Below, piece after piece: positions 1 through 11,450 of a DNA stretch of 64,000 nucleotides (positions are counted from its first letter, which is position 1; every line of letters begins with the position of its first letter). The position numbers were made by a program, and so were the translations under genes. Under the pieces are notes generated by a model that did no database searches, was not told the DNA's origin, and was given only the letters and a program-made list of their open reading frames with translations. The DNA lies in assembly GCA_029204225.1 (NCBI GenBank), contig CM055111.1:3919744-3983743 (forward strand), read 5' to 3'. Source of the DNA: Diphasiastrum complanatum (taxonomy: Eukaryota > Streptophyta > Lycopodiopsida > Lycopodiales > Lycopodiaceae).

Positions 1-1144
<1,144 letters not shown>

Positions 1145-1248
1145 TTGAGAGAGCGGAGAGAGAGAGAGAGAAGTTTTTGTGAGGAGTTTTTAGGGTTAGG
1201 GTTACATTTTTAGGGTTCTTGGGAGTGACAATAGCGATAATGTGAGAT

Positions 1249-1434
<186 letters not shown>

Positions 1435-1708
1435 TTTGTGAGAGAGATACCCATTTATCCCATAAGTATTTATAGAACTTGACAATAGCAAAAAAGCAAA
1501 TAAACCCCCCCTTCCTACAATCATTATTTTCATTGTCTTTTGAAATTTTTAGGTTTTCTTATATCAGGGTGAATTGCTATCTACTTCAAATTTGTTTGCT
1601 CTTACAATATGGTAAATTTTTTTGCTTTCTCCATGCCTTTTTAGTTAAATCTATTAGATAAGTAGTGTGGGCGGGAGGGGGGGGGGGGGGAGAATTTATA
1701 AAAAAAAT

Positions 1709-2215
1709 GCCTGCCTTCGCAAAAATCTCGTGAAGGCAGGCTTCCGAAGACATTGCAAAAATTTCGCGAAGGCAGACATCACGATGCCTTCGCGAAGCTT
1801 GCCTTCGCGAAATTTTTGCGAAGGCATGCATCGCAAAATTTTCGCAATGCCTGTTGCTATCGAGAAGGCATTGCGATGCCTACCTTCGGGAAATTTTTGC
1901 GATGCCTGCCTTCGTGAAGCCTTCACAAAATTTTCACGAAGGCAAAGTTCGTGAAAATTTCTCGAAGATAGGCATTGTGATGTCTTTGCAAAGCCTGGCT
2001 TTGCAAAATTTTTGTGATGCCTGCCTTCACAAAATTTTTGTGAAGGCAAAAATCGCAAAATTTTCGCGATAGTAGCAGACATCGCGATGCCTTTGCAAAA
2101 TTTTCGTGAAGGCAAGCATCGCAAAATTTTCGCGATAGCAGCAGACATCACGAAAATTTCGCGATGCCCCGAGAAAATTTCGCGAAGCCTTCTCGAAAAA
2201 ATTTTCTGCAGCTGG
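1709..2215. repeat. Degenerate palindromic minisatellite (GCGAAGGC family)
   Basis: About 500 bp built from variants of a short palindromic word: 'GCCTTCGCGAAATTTTTGCG' and its partner 'AAGGCA', alternating with 'GATGCC' spacers. Most units read nearly the same on both strands (CCTTCGCG...CGCGAAGG), so single strands could form many short hairpins. Units differ mostly by C-to-T or G-to-A changes (GCG to GTG or GCA), as expected from CpG decay. A G-run lies just left (1677-1691). The open frames crossing it on both strands are by-products of the repeat. Confidence 0.9.
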
Positions 2216-2421
2216 AGGGGGAAATTAAAAAAAAAAATGGCGGGTGGGAGGGGGGAGGCTAGAAATTTAAAATAAGAACTGTTTTGAATTCCCCTCACCC
2301 ACCCGCCGCGGTGGGTGGAGGGGGATTTAACCTTTTTATAAATTTAACAAATTTAATTTAACAGGATGGGGGGGGGTTTCGAATTTTATTTTCTAATTTA
2401 AAAACCTTAATCACATATGAG

Positions 2422-2560
<139 letters not shown>

Positions 2561-2640
2561 CGTCATAAACTCATATATATACTTTCATATATATAATATA
2601 TATATTAAAAACTTTATCTTTTCGTCTTCTCATATGAATG

Positions 2641-4310
2641 TTGTTTATATGATGAGCGTTTGCAGGCTTTCTACGTAGCAGAAGAGATTGTCCTTATGCC
2701 CGTTGGTGATGCAAATCAAATTTTCTTTACAAAGGCATGGAAAATTGTTCAGAAGCCTAGTTCCAGCCGGCAGTACATGAAAGTCTTCGTCGTTGTCTCC
2801 AAAGTATCGGTTGGTGAGCCTGGATTTTCGATGGAGGATGTTGAAACTATAGGTGTGGTGCGGACAATTATAATGCATGAAACCATGCTGATTAAAAGGG
2901 TTAAATTCATGACCCGGGGTTCTAATGGAGAAGAACGCCATTTTGTTCTATCTTTTTCGGATATAGTGCATTATAAGGAGGCACCCGAAATTCATGACTC
3001 AACTGGTGTATTGCGTAGATATTATGGAAATTTACTCGATGGGATGATTGCTCATTACAACTTGCATGAAATGATGCGAGAACGTGAAGAAACAATGATG
3101 GAGACAACTGAAATTGCCATGGCCGTAGTCAGCGAGCTGAGAGGAACACAAGTGGTATTATTCTCTGAGACGGAACCAACACCATCCTCAGCTCGTGACT
3201 CTATCGGGAGGCAGAAAACAAGCATGACAAAAAGTTGCATCGAAACGACGTACCCAGAAGACGAAATTTCTGTTGGTCCAAGCTGGTTGGACAGGCTGAA
3301 AAATGCCCACTGGAGCCAAGGGTTGATCTGACTGGAACAATATCTGGAGTTGGGTGAGTTTGAGGAAGAAACAAATGTCAATCTCGATGCATATTCCTCT
3401 GATGATGTTGGTTATGTTTGGGTCAAGAATATGTATCAAATTGAGTCAAAGAATATTCGTCGAGCCTTGACGAACCAATGTGCCCTTGATTTTTCTTTTG
3501 TTGAGCAGTTGTATTAATCAGTTTGCATGACAAATGGGCCTTCACCTACTTCCATCAATGTCACAGTGCGACCGATTTCTTTCAAGAGTGGAGATGAACC
3601 TGAGGTTTTGTTCGATAGTCCAGAGAAATTTTTAAAAATATATCGTGAATTCAAACATGTGGATATGGTGGAAGCAACACAATCGTATTTAGAGTTGTAT
3701 AAAAAAGAGACGGACACCATTGAAGGTTCCAAATTGAATGGGCTATGCAAAAATAGGTTTTTATCTCATTGTACTTTTGAATCTATTGATGGCCAGCATT
3801 TTTGTTGTGCCTGTAATGAGATAGCGTTGACTACAGTTAGAATTGGTAATCTTCATAGCCAACTATACGATAGGTTATTTACATATGTACATGTGTATAT
3901 TTGTATATATAAAAGCACGCCCCGCTACATATTGGAGTCCAACAGGTTGAATTATGAACCTGAGAGCAAACATAAAAGGAGCAACCTGGCTGAAATTACA
4001 TCAAAGGAGTGAAGCTCGATCAAGAGACGAGCATAAGAATGGCCTAATTTTATCAGGGATTGTCAAGCATTCTCGGCGTCAGCTCATTGGCACATTGAAG
4101 GGAAGGTTTTCCTTGAAGACTTTGTATCAAACCTTTGAGGAGTATAACATTATTTTGCTGCGTTCGGATGACGCGTTTAATAACTACTTGGAAGTTATGA
4201 AGCGTTATGTGGTTGAGTCTCTTCCATACGATGAGCCAACATTTGCAGCACAACGTCAAAAGACCATTCCACTCACTAAGATTTTTCAAATCGCTGCATT
4301 ACTTGTTTGA
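2641..4310 (+). pseudogene. Decayed multi-exon protein gene, family unknown
   Basis: One reading frame runs from about 2641 to 3870, interrupted only by a TGA at 3329-3331 and a TAA at 3517-3519; together this encodes about 400 residues. The sequence looks like a real protein: mixed hydrophobic and charged residues and a Cys/His cluster near the end ('HCTFESIDGQHFCCAC', about 3770-3820). A likely intron follows (GT near 3864, acceptor CAG near 3931), after which a second frame continues to about 4300 with the sequence 'RRQLIGTLKGRFSLKTLYQT'. I do not recognise the family. The start is uncertain because the upstream side is the AT array. It abuts a copia fragment, so it may be either an old host gene or a transposon accessory gene. 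Confidence 0.5.
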
Positions 4311-4870
4311 CCCAATTTGTATGAAGGTATGCAAAATACTCTTGGAGGGCCAATTGTATTTTGGCGAAAAAAATCTTCAACAGACGAAGGATTATAGGCT
4401 GTGTTTCTCTCAACATGAAGGATTCCAATTCAAATCCTACAGCGATGCAAGCTGGGCATCCCTGAAAGATGACTGCAAGAGAGTCTGAGGAGAATGCAGC
4501 CGGTGTAACTGTGATATGGATCAATAGGAAGCAAACTATGACTGCGCAATCATCCTGCGATGCAGAGTATGTTGCAGCAGCCAAGATGGCGAACAAGCTT
4601 ACATGGCTCGAGCAGTTCCTTGACGGATTGAGAGAGAACTCCAATGAGCCACTGTTACTATTCATGGATAATACATCTGCCATTCATTTGATGAAGAATC
4701 TAGTGTTTCATTCCAGGACGAAACACATTGCTATCAGATATCATCTAATAAGAGATCTGGTTGAGAAAGACAAGCTAAGGACCAAATTTGTTCCAACGAA
4801 GTAGATGGTGGCTGATATATTCACAAAGCCTCATGACAAGGCAATTTTGAGAAACAACGTGCAAGCTTAG
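4311..4870 (+). pseudogene. Ty1/copia RNase H fragment
   Basis: C-terminal RNase H part of a copia polyprotein. Visible motifs in order: 'SYSDASWA' (first catalytic Asp), 'SCDAEYVAAA' (Glu), 'FMDNTSAIHL' (Asp), 'HSRTKHIAIRYHLIRDLV', and past a TAG at 4802-4804 the terminal 'MVADIFTKP'. A frame break lies near 4470-4480. A purine stretch at about 4887-4900 could be the polypurine tract, so the following 4900-5245 may hold remains of a 3' LTR. It is a different element from the one at 5.2-11.4 kb. Confidence 0.85.
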
Positions 4871-4899
4871 GAATTAGAAAAATGCCAGCTTTGAGAGGG

Positions 4900-5245
4900 A
4901 GCTGGAGAAACTATCAGTTTCTATCTTTGAAAGCCTTAGCATTTTGAACTATGTTTTGCACAATCTACATTTTTGAGCTGTTTTGTTGCACAATTCGCAT
5001 TTTTGTGTCATGAAAAAAATTCAGCACTAGATCTAAAACACTTAGAATATAATTCAGAGAACTTTTTCCGACATTGTTGCATTTTTCGCATTTTTGTGAA
5101 AAAGGTAACACTGTCCCTAAAATGCCTTAGAAAGGTTTAGACCCTTAGAAAAAGAGACACTCACCCTTAGAAAAGCAATGTTTGCCTTAGAACTAGTTTT
5201 TGCCCTAAAGTCGACTTTTTTGCCCTGCGGCTTTTTCACCTTTTG
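4900..5245. repeat. Degenerate repeat with 'GGGCAGTGTC' type motifs
   Basis: Possible 3' LTR remnant, then repeated words around 'aacactgtccctaaaatgcc' and 'cccttagaaaaagagacac'. The same words occur in opposite orientation at 8230-8375 and also near 50300-50410. This is the sequence into which the 5.2-11.4 kb copia element inserted; its last five bases TTTTG are one copy of that element's target duplication. Confidence 0.6.
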
Positions 5246-5488
5246 TGTCAAGAATCTGATACGCGATCACAATCATTCATCATAAGCAATCACTATAAGG
5301 AGGGGGAAGAGCACACAATCACTGTATATCACACTAACTGAAGGAGAGTACAATGAACCCTGAATATAGAGAGAGAGAGAAAAAAAAACTAGTAGTTGAC
5401 CATAGACTAGCCTACATCTACTTACAGTGGGTAACACCTGTCAACAATAAACTGTAAATAGTAACAAGTTTATCATTGGTTTCTAACA
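5246..5488 (-). repeat. Copia element 1, 3' LTR
   Basis: On the minus strand this begins TGTTAGAAACC and ends TTCTTGACA, and aligns along its length with the plus-strand LTR at 8376-8601, with small indels and a (GA) expansion. The inside edge is preceded on the minus strand by a purine tract 'ATTGAGAGAGAG' (5489-5500), the expected polypurine tract. The outer edge is flanked by CAAAA (minus-strand reading), identical to the five bases before the other LTR. Confidence 0.93.
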
Positions 5489-5500
5489 CTCTCTCTCAAT
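5489..5500 (-). promoter_or_regulatory. Polypurine tract of copia element 1
   Basis: On the minus strand a GAGAGAGAG purine run ends directly at the TGTTAG of the 3' LTR, the position where plus-strand priming occurs in LTR elements. Confidence 0.7.
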
Positions 5501-7632
5501 GATAAAATTACATTCTTCTATTCCTAATAAAGTATGAAAATTTTCAAATTTACATCTACCTAATGACTTAGTAAAAATATCTGCCATTTGATACAAAAAA
5601 CAAGATCGATGTTTCCATCAAGTATTTTCTCTCGAACAAAGTGATAATGTATTTCGATGTGCTTGGTTTGAGCATGTAGAACTGGATTTTTGGCAAGATG
5701 AATGCAACTTTGGTTGTCGCAAAAAATAGTACTCGCATCCACCTGTGGTTGACCTAAATCAACAAGTAATCTTCGTAGCCATACCGCTTCTTGTGTAGCA
5801 TTGTTGAGTGCACGATATTCAGCTTCCATCGAAGATAAGGCTACTATAGGTTGCTTTTTGCTATTTGCTATTCCATAAAAATGCAGCTGTACCATAACTG
5901 AATGTATGACCACTAGTAGATCTTCTATCATCAATATTACCTACCCAATCAGTATTTGTGTAATCTACCAACATTGGCACTTCAGGCTGATCATACTTCA
6001 AACCAAAATTCAACGTCTCTCGAATGTACTGAGAATACGTTTAGCAGACTTCTAGTGTGCTTGACTAGGATTTTGCATAAGTTAACTAACAACACCTATA
6101 GCATAAGAAATATTAGGCTGTGTGCATGTCAAAGATCAAACTACCCACCAGCTACCTGTACAAGTAGGCATCTACTTTCTCAGATTCGTCATATGCAATA
6201 AGCTTCATGTTGACATCCATCGGTGTACTCAAAGGCTTACAATCCTGCGTATTGAACTTATAAAGCAAATCTCATGCATACTTGTTTTGTGTAAGAAAGA
6301 CAACCTCTTCCTTTTGCCATACTTCAATGCCAAGACGATAGTGCATCAATCCTAGATTGCTCATGTCAAAAGCATTGGAAAGATCTGATTTAATTTCATC
6401 AATTAAGCTCTCATTACTTCCTGTAATAATCAAATCATCCATGTACAAAACAATGAACACCATATCTGAATCTTACTTTAGAATGTAAAGATTAGGATCA
6501 GCCTTACTCTTTACCATTCCCCTTCGCTTGAAGTGTTCATCAATGCAAGAGTACCACGCCCATGGTGCTTGCTTCAATCCATAGATAGCTTTGTTGAGCT
6601 TACAAACAAGATGCTCTCTCCCTGGCTCAACAAATCCTTGAGGTTGTACTAAATATACCTCTTCATCCAGCACTCCATTAAGAAAAGCAGATTTAACGTC
6701 CATTTGCTGGATCTTCCAACCATGGAAAGTAGAAATAGCAATGATAGAACGTATAGTTACCATCTTAGCTACGGGTGCAAATGTTTCCTCAAAATCAATG
6801 CCTTCCTGCTGCTCAAATCCTTTCGCAACCAACCGTGCTTTGTACTTGTTGAGTTGCTCATCTGCTCCATATTTGATCTTATAAATCCATTTGCAATTGA
6901 TAGGCATCTTACCATCAGGTAGCTCAACCAAGTTCCACGTCCTATTTTTTGATATGGCCTCCATTTATGTTTCCATTGTTGCATGCCACTCCTTGTGTTC
7001 CTTTGCTTCATGAAAGGTTTTTGGTTCTTGAGCTTTGAGCATGGAACCCATTAGGGCTAGATTCATTTTTAACCTTGTAGGAGGTTTTCGATTTCTATTT
7101 GACCTTCTAAGCTCTCCTTGTTTGCTAGATTCAAGAGTATCTCCCTTCTTAGCATCACCTGTGACTGATAAGTACCATTTAGGTACTCTCTTAGGGATTT
7201 CAGCTTCAAACTTATCTTTTTCCATTGGGTCTTCTGCATCAAAATCCTTTTCTTTCTTGACCTGTACTTTCGCTCCCTCATCAAAAGGTTTAGTGATTTC
7301 TTTAGATTGTTCACCTTGACTCATCTCGTCAGATGTAGCATCCCTAGAAATCACAAGCTTCTGTGCATTTGTATCATACATCATATATGCCTTGGCCTTC
7401 TCATCATATCCAACAAAAATACACTTGATAGCTTTTGCATCCAATTTTCTTCGTTTCTCATCAGGAGTATGAGCATAAGCATCACAACCAAATACTCTCA
7501 AATGAGAAATATTAGGTTTCTTTCCAGTAAAAGCTTCATGTGGTTTCTTACCTTCCACAGATTTCGTAGCACACCAATTCAGGATGTACGTAGCTGTGCT
7601 GCAAGCTTCTACCCAAAAGGTGTTTGGCACAT
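5489..7632 (-). pseudogene. Copia element 1, 3' half: integrase C-part, RT, RNase H
   Basis: Minus-strand polyprotein half, reading from 7632 leftwards. It opens mid-integrase with 'PNTFWVEACSTATYILNW', then 'HLRVFGCDAYAHTPDEKRRK' and 'CIFVGYD', a charged linker with 'RRSNRNRKPPTR', and reverse transcriptase: 'NLVELPDGKMPINCKWIYKI', 'KARLVAKGFEQQEGIDFEET', 'QMDVKSAFLNGVLDEEVYLV', 'KLNKAIYGLKQAPWAWY', and the active-site box 'LYMDDLIITGS' (about 6425). RNase H follows with 'SSMEAEYRALN', 'FCDNQSCIHLAKN' and 'QTKHIEIHYHFVREK'. The frame is broken at 6963, near 6470, between 6270 and 5935, and near 5580. The break at 7632 falls exactly where the plus-strand half stops at 11450. Confidence 0.92.
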
Positions 7633-7635
7633 GGC

Positions 7636-7990
7636 CAATCCTGGAAATGCTTTGGCCCTTAATGAAGGGCTGCCTAAGATAGAGTTACCAAAGTTTAATG
7701 GCCAAGGTGACCGTAATATATTTCTCCAAATCTACATTGAAGCTTCGGAGACCTGTGGGCTAGATGATGACCAATCTATGAGAAAATAATTCAACTTGTG
7801 CCTCACAAACTTTGCAAACGATTCGTACTTCTATCTTTCACCATTAGAAAAAAAAAGATTGGGTTGCATTGCGAAGGATTTTTATATTGCACTTCAAATA
7901 GCACTGAATTTATGGAAGATCCTCTCTTACAACTCAGTCGAGTGTGTATTTTGAAGATGTGAGTCTTTAAAAGACTACTTTGAATGGATC
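7636..7990 (+). pseudogene. Retroelement gag-like fragment
   Basis: Short plus-strand coding relic with 'GLPKIELPKFNGQGDRN' and 'SETCGLDDDQSMRK', then 'FNLCLTNFANDSYFYLSP' after a stop at 7787-7789. The 'LPKFNG' start, an acidic 'DDDQ' stretch and an aromatic 'W/YFYLSP' segment resemble the start of plant Ty3/gypsy or related gag proteins. The call rests on family pattern only. It directly touches the inversion breakpoint at 7632/7633, so its N-terminal part may once have continued into what is now sequence right of 11450. Confidence 0.45.
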
Positions 7991-7994
7991 AAGA

Positions 7995-8225
7995 CACTAC
8001 AACATTTTTGAGGTTTTCGACTCTATTACCAAGGCTTTTATGAAGATTTTTTTTTTTTAAAAAAAGAAAAAGATCCCAAACCTCGGTTTATACTATGGTA
8101 TATACCTCCGGCGGAGATCCTCTATATCTACCTCAGTAATTGAGGCTTCTTCATCTCATTTTTTATTTGTTTATAGCATGTGTAAACTGAGGGATATATC
8201 GGGGTACCTAAAGGACGTTTTTGCA
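7995..8225 (+). mobile_element. CACTA-like transposon end (copy 1)
   Basis: Starts CACTACAACATTTTTGAGG, the typical form of a plant CACTA (En/Spm) terminal inverted repeat, followed by repeated 'attaccaaggc', 'acctcgg' and 'ctcagtaattgaggcttctt' words like sub-terminal repeats. About 200 bp align with 46643-46850 in the same orientation. No opposite end was found nearby, so this is a fragment or solo end. Confidence 0.5.
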
Positions 8226-8375
8226 ACTTTAAGAGCAGTGTCACTTTTTCAAGGGTAGTCCTAAAAGGTTTTTAAGGCATTTTCTAAGGGCAGTGTCCCT
8301 TTTTCTAAGGAGGCGAAAAAATGCTACAGTAGGACATAAACCATTTCCAAGGGCAGGTGTCACTTTTTCCCAAAA
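8226..8375. repeat. Degenerate 'GGGCAGTGTC' repeat, flank of copia insertion
   Basis: Contains three or four variants of 'aagggcagtgtccctttttc'. In reverse complement these match 5100-5245. The last five bases CAAAA are the target-site duplication of copia element 1. Confidence 0.6.
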
Positions 8376-8601
8376 TGTTAGAAACCAATGATAAACTTGT
8401 TACTGTTTACGATTTACTATTGACAGCTGTTACCAGCTGTAAGTAGCTGTAGGCTAGTCTATAGTCAACTACTAGTTTTCTCTCTCCATATATATTCAGG
8501 GTTCATTGTACTCTCTTTCAGATAGTGATTGTGTGCTCTTCCTCCTCCTTATGGTGATTGCCTATGATGAATGATTGTGAGTGCTTATCAGATTCTTGAC
8601 A
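8376..8601 (+). repeat. Copia element 1, 5' LTR
   Basis: Begins TGTTAGAAACC and ends GATTCTTGACA. It is followed at once by TGGTATCAGAGC, the initiator-Met-tRNA primer-binding site, and preceded by CAAAA. It aligns with the reverse-oriented LTR at 5246-5488. At 226 bp against 243 bp it lacks a few short stretches present in the other LTR. The two LTRs differ clearly by substitutions, so the insertion is not recent. Confidence 0.95.
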
Positions 8602-8613
8602 TGGTATCAGAGC
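8602..8613 (+). promoter_or_regulatory. Primer-binding site, copia element 1
   Basis: TGGTATCAGAGC directly after the LTR, the usual plant copia primer-binding site complementary to the 3' end of initiator Met-tRNA. Confidence 0.95.
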
Positions 8614-9739
8614 TCCTCTGATCGTGAGTGCCTGACTACTGGGTTCGACTTGTCACTGGCTCGGTACTGAGGTGAGATAGTCCTTCACAGGAGGTGAATG
8701 CAAGAAAACTTACAGTGTTGATGAGAACAGTCTCTTGATCAGATTGTAGGCATTAAACATAGTAGGAAGCGCTTGAACACTCTTTGAAGAGTTTATTCAG
8801 AGGATAAGGAGGCAAATATAGTGGGGAAACCATTGACAACTAATTGGGATCAATCTGGTGAATATGTGACCAACTTAAGCTGTAGTGAGAGAGTGTGAAG
8901 TAGTAACAACACTACTTGCATCATTTTCAGATCATTTGAAGTGAGGCAAATCACTGTAGTCAGGTTACAGGAGGGCGACCTCAGTGTGGTGGAAAGCTAC
9001 AAGAAAAATCTCAGATAGAGATTGTCAAATGCCCAAGAAACTCCATTCTTAATAGCTGCTAGGGTTTTGAGGTGAAAAACCCTAGATCTTTCTCTATAGG
9101 CATGCATATTTGATGTTGTCAGTGGCTGCAGATGGGCGCCCTAGACTGTGATGAGGATGCCAAAGGGCCGCGACCAGCCGTGGAGCCAGTAAAGAGCTGG
9201 ATCGATTTTTGGGGCGGCAGCCATAGCTTGGAGAAAGCAAGGAGGAGAAGGAGGTCACGGGCAAGTTTGCGCGCCAATTCAGACTTGTTACATAGTGTAA
9301 AAGGGTGCATTGTGTCTTCATGAGTCTCCTTCGATGCACAGAAATGATCCAGATCGTCCGATTACAATCTTGTTGAGATCGACGGTGGAGACCTCTTGAT
9401 CATGGATACAGATCGACGACTACCATTCGTTGGGCCCTTAAACTTCAATTTTTAAAAATTTGAAGTGTTTGAAGTTCAGTTACCAAAGGACTAAAGGGCA
9501 TAAATATGAACTCTTCATTAAAAAATTTCATCTTGAAGGGTCCCAACTCTTGTGACCTTAAGCTGAGGACTGCCCATTCTTCTTAAGGGCTCTGAGGTCC
9601 ACTGTGGTTTTTTGCATATAAGCAGAAAACAGAGTGATGTTTTGACCTAGCTGGAGAGATTGTTTTTGGGATTTGATTAGACAAGAGCTATGCTGGTACA
9701 AAGGGCTACGCGTTGATATAAAAAATCTTTGAAATCGGA
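8614..9739 (+). other. Copia element 1 leader and eroded gag start
   Basis: Lies between the primer-binding site and the first recognisable gag codons. I find no confident coding frame in it, only short open stretches, so the gag N-terminus is decayed or replaced. Confidence 0.5.
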
Positions 9740-11450
9740 GATCTGTGTGCGATAGAGAAAATTTCCAAAAATGGCAGTTTGGCAATAATTGCCATTTTTC
9801 AGGCTTAAGGGTACTTGTGACCTTGAAGACGAAGTTGCACACATTACGGATGGATGATGGTGCAACTATTGCCGATCACCTATTGAAGGTAAAGGAGATC
9901 CGTGATCAACTAGTTACCGTTGGAGAGCGAGTATAGGATCGCGAGATCATTCAATTGACATTGAACAGCTTGATTTAGTCACATCAGATGTTTGCGACAA
10001 GCATTGCCACACGGGAGAATCTTCCAACCTATGAAGAGATAGGTGGATTACTTTTGCAGGAAGAGCAACGTCAAGAGAACTTGAATCATCGTAACAGGGG
10101 CTATGATCAAGCTCTTGCAGTTAGAGGATGAGGCAGAAGATTTGGCCGTGGTAGGTATCAATCAAGAGGAGGAAACTCAAGCCGAGGATCATTTCAACAA
10201 TTTCAATAGCCTGAATCGAGGCAATTGGAATCAAGGCCAAGGTCAAGGACATGGCTATTCTAGGCAAAATAAACCTGGAAATTGTAGGTACTGCAACAAA
10301 CCTGGCCATTGGGAGTGTGAATGCTTCAAGAAACAAAAGGAGATAGCACAAAGAAAAGGAAAATGGCAAGCGAGCAATTATGCTGATCAACATCAATTTG
10401 ATGATGAGCATTATAAAGACAATTATGTTGATCAACATCAATATGATGATGATCAATATAAAGATGATACAAGTGAAAGCCCAAACTTGTTCATTACAGC
10501 GCTAATGACAAGTGACGAAGCAAAGGATACCTGGTACATTGAGAGTGGAGCATCCAAGCACATGACGTCGATATAGGAATGGTTTTCGGAACTCAAGGAA
10601 ATCCACAATGGTGATGAAGTTGGACAAGCTGATGGCCAATTGCTACCTGTGAAAGGATTTGGAGTGGTACCAGTGAAGCTAGGCAGCAGAATGATAAAGT
10701 GGATAAGCAATGTGCAATATGTTCCTGGTATAGCCAACAATTTACTATCAGTTGGGACGATGGTTGATCAACAACTCATGGTTGAGTTTGATTGCGACAA
10801 ATGTCTCGTCAAGGACATCAAGAATCACTACAAAAAAGTGATTGCTACAGGAGCTAGAGTCAATGAAATCAACTCTACAAATTGAATGCGAGATCTTTTA
10901 GTCAAGCTATGGCATCAAGGATTTGGTCATATCCGTGCTCAAAGTTTACAGATTCTGAAAAGAGGTAATCTAGTTAGTGGATTGCCTGATATTTCTTTTG
11001 AAGGATAAATCTGTGAAGGTTGCATTTTGGGAAAACAACACAAAGAGAGGCTTCCAAAAAGTGGAACAAGGAGAGCACGTGGCATCCTAGATCTTGTCCA
11101 CAGTGATCTATGTGGACCAATGCAAACTAGATCTCTTAGTGGCTGCTATTACTTTATTACCTTTAATGATGATTATAGTAGATGCATTTGGATTTACTTC
11201 ATAAGCAAGAAATCAGACGCTTTTGCTAAGTTCAGGGAATTCAAGGCATCAGTTGAAAAGCAAATAGGAAGTTACATCAAGACTTTGAGATCTGATGGAG
11301 GTGGTGAGTATTTTTTGACAGAATTAATTGATTTTTGCAAAGATCAAGGGATTAAGAGGCAGACTACAATATCTTATTCACCACAGCAAAACGAAGTTGC
11401 AGAGCGAAAGAATAGATCCATTGTTGAAATGGCCAGGGCAATGCTCAAAT
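9740..11450 (+). pseudogene. Copia element 1, 5' half: gag, protease, integrase N-part
   Basis: Plus-strand polyprotein relic. The gag part shows 'LKTKLHTLRMDDGATIADHL' and 'LTLNSL', then a CCHC zinc knuckle 'CRYCNKPGHWECEC' (about 10284-10325). Protease follows with 'WYIESGASKHM', where the expected catalytic Asp of D-S-G is Glu. Next come 'VQYVPGIANNLLSVG' and the integrase zinc region ('LWHQGFGH' ... 'CEGCILGKQHK'). The integrase core has 'LVHSDLCGPMQTRS' (Asp), 'LRSDGGGEYF' (Asp) and 'NEVAERKNRSIVEMARAMLK' (Glu). Stops occur at 9934, 9976, about 10128 (frame change), 10573 and 11007. Copia similarity ends abruptly after 'ARAMLK' near 11448, where the minus-strand half at 7632 would continue. 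Confidence 0.92.

Noticed and set aside
1190-1216. Telomere-like TAGGGTT motifs
   Set aside because: Only two or three imperfect copies, separated by other sequence; not an interstitial telomeric array.
1586-2298. Overlapping open frames on both strands, up to 200 codons
   Set aside because: Created by the palindromic GCGAAGGC minisatellite; the peptides are repetitive and lack independent protein features.
5246-11450. Self-integration (inversion circle) of one copia cDNA
   Set aside because: It would place an LTR end directly against the integrase break. Instead 743 bp of flanking sequence and matching CAAAA duplications are present, which a simple inversion after normal insertion explains.
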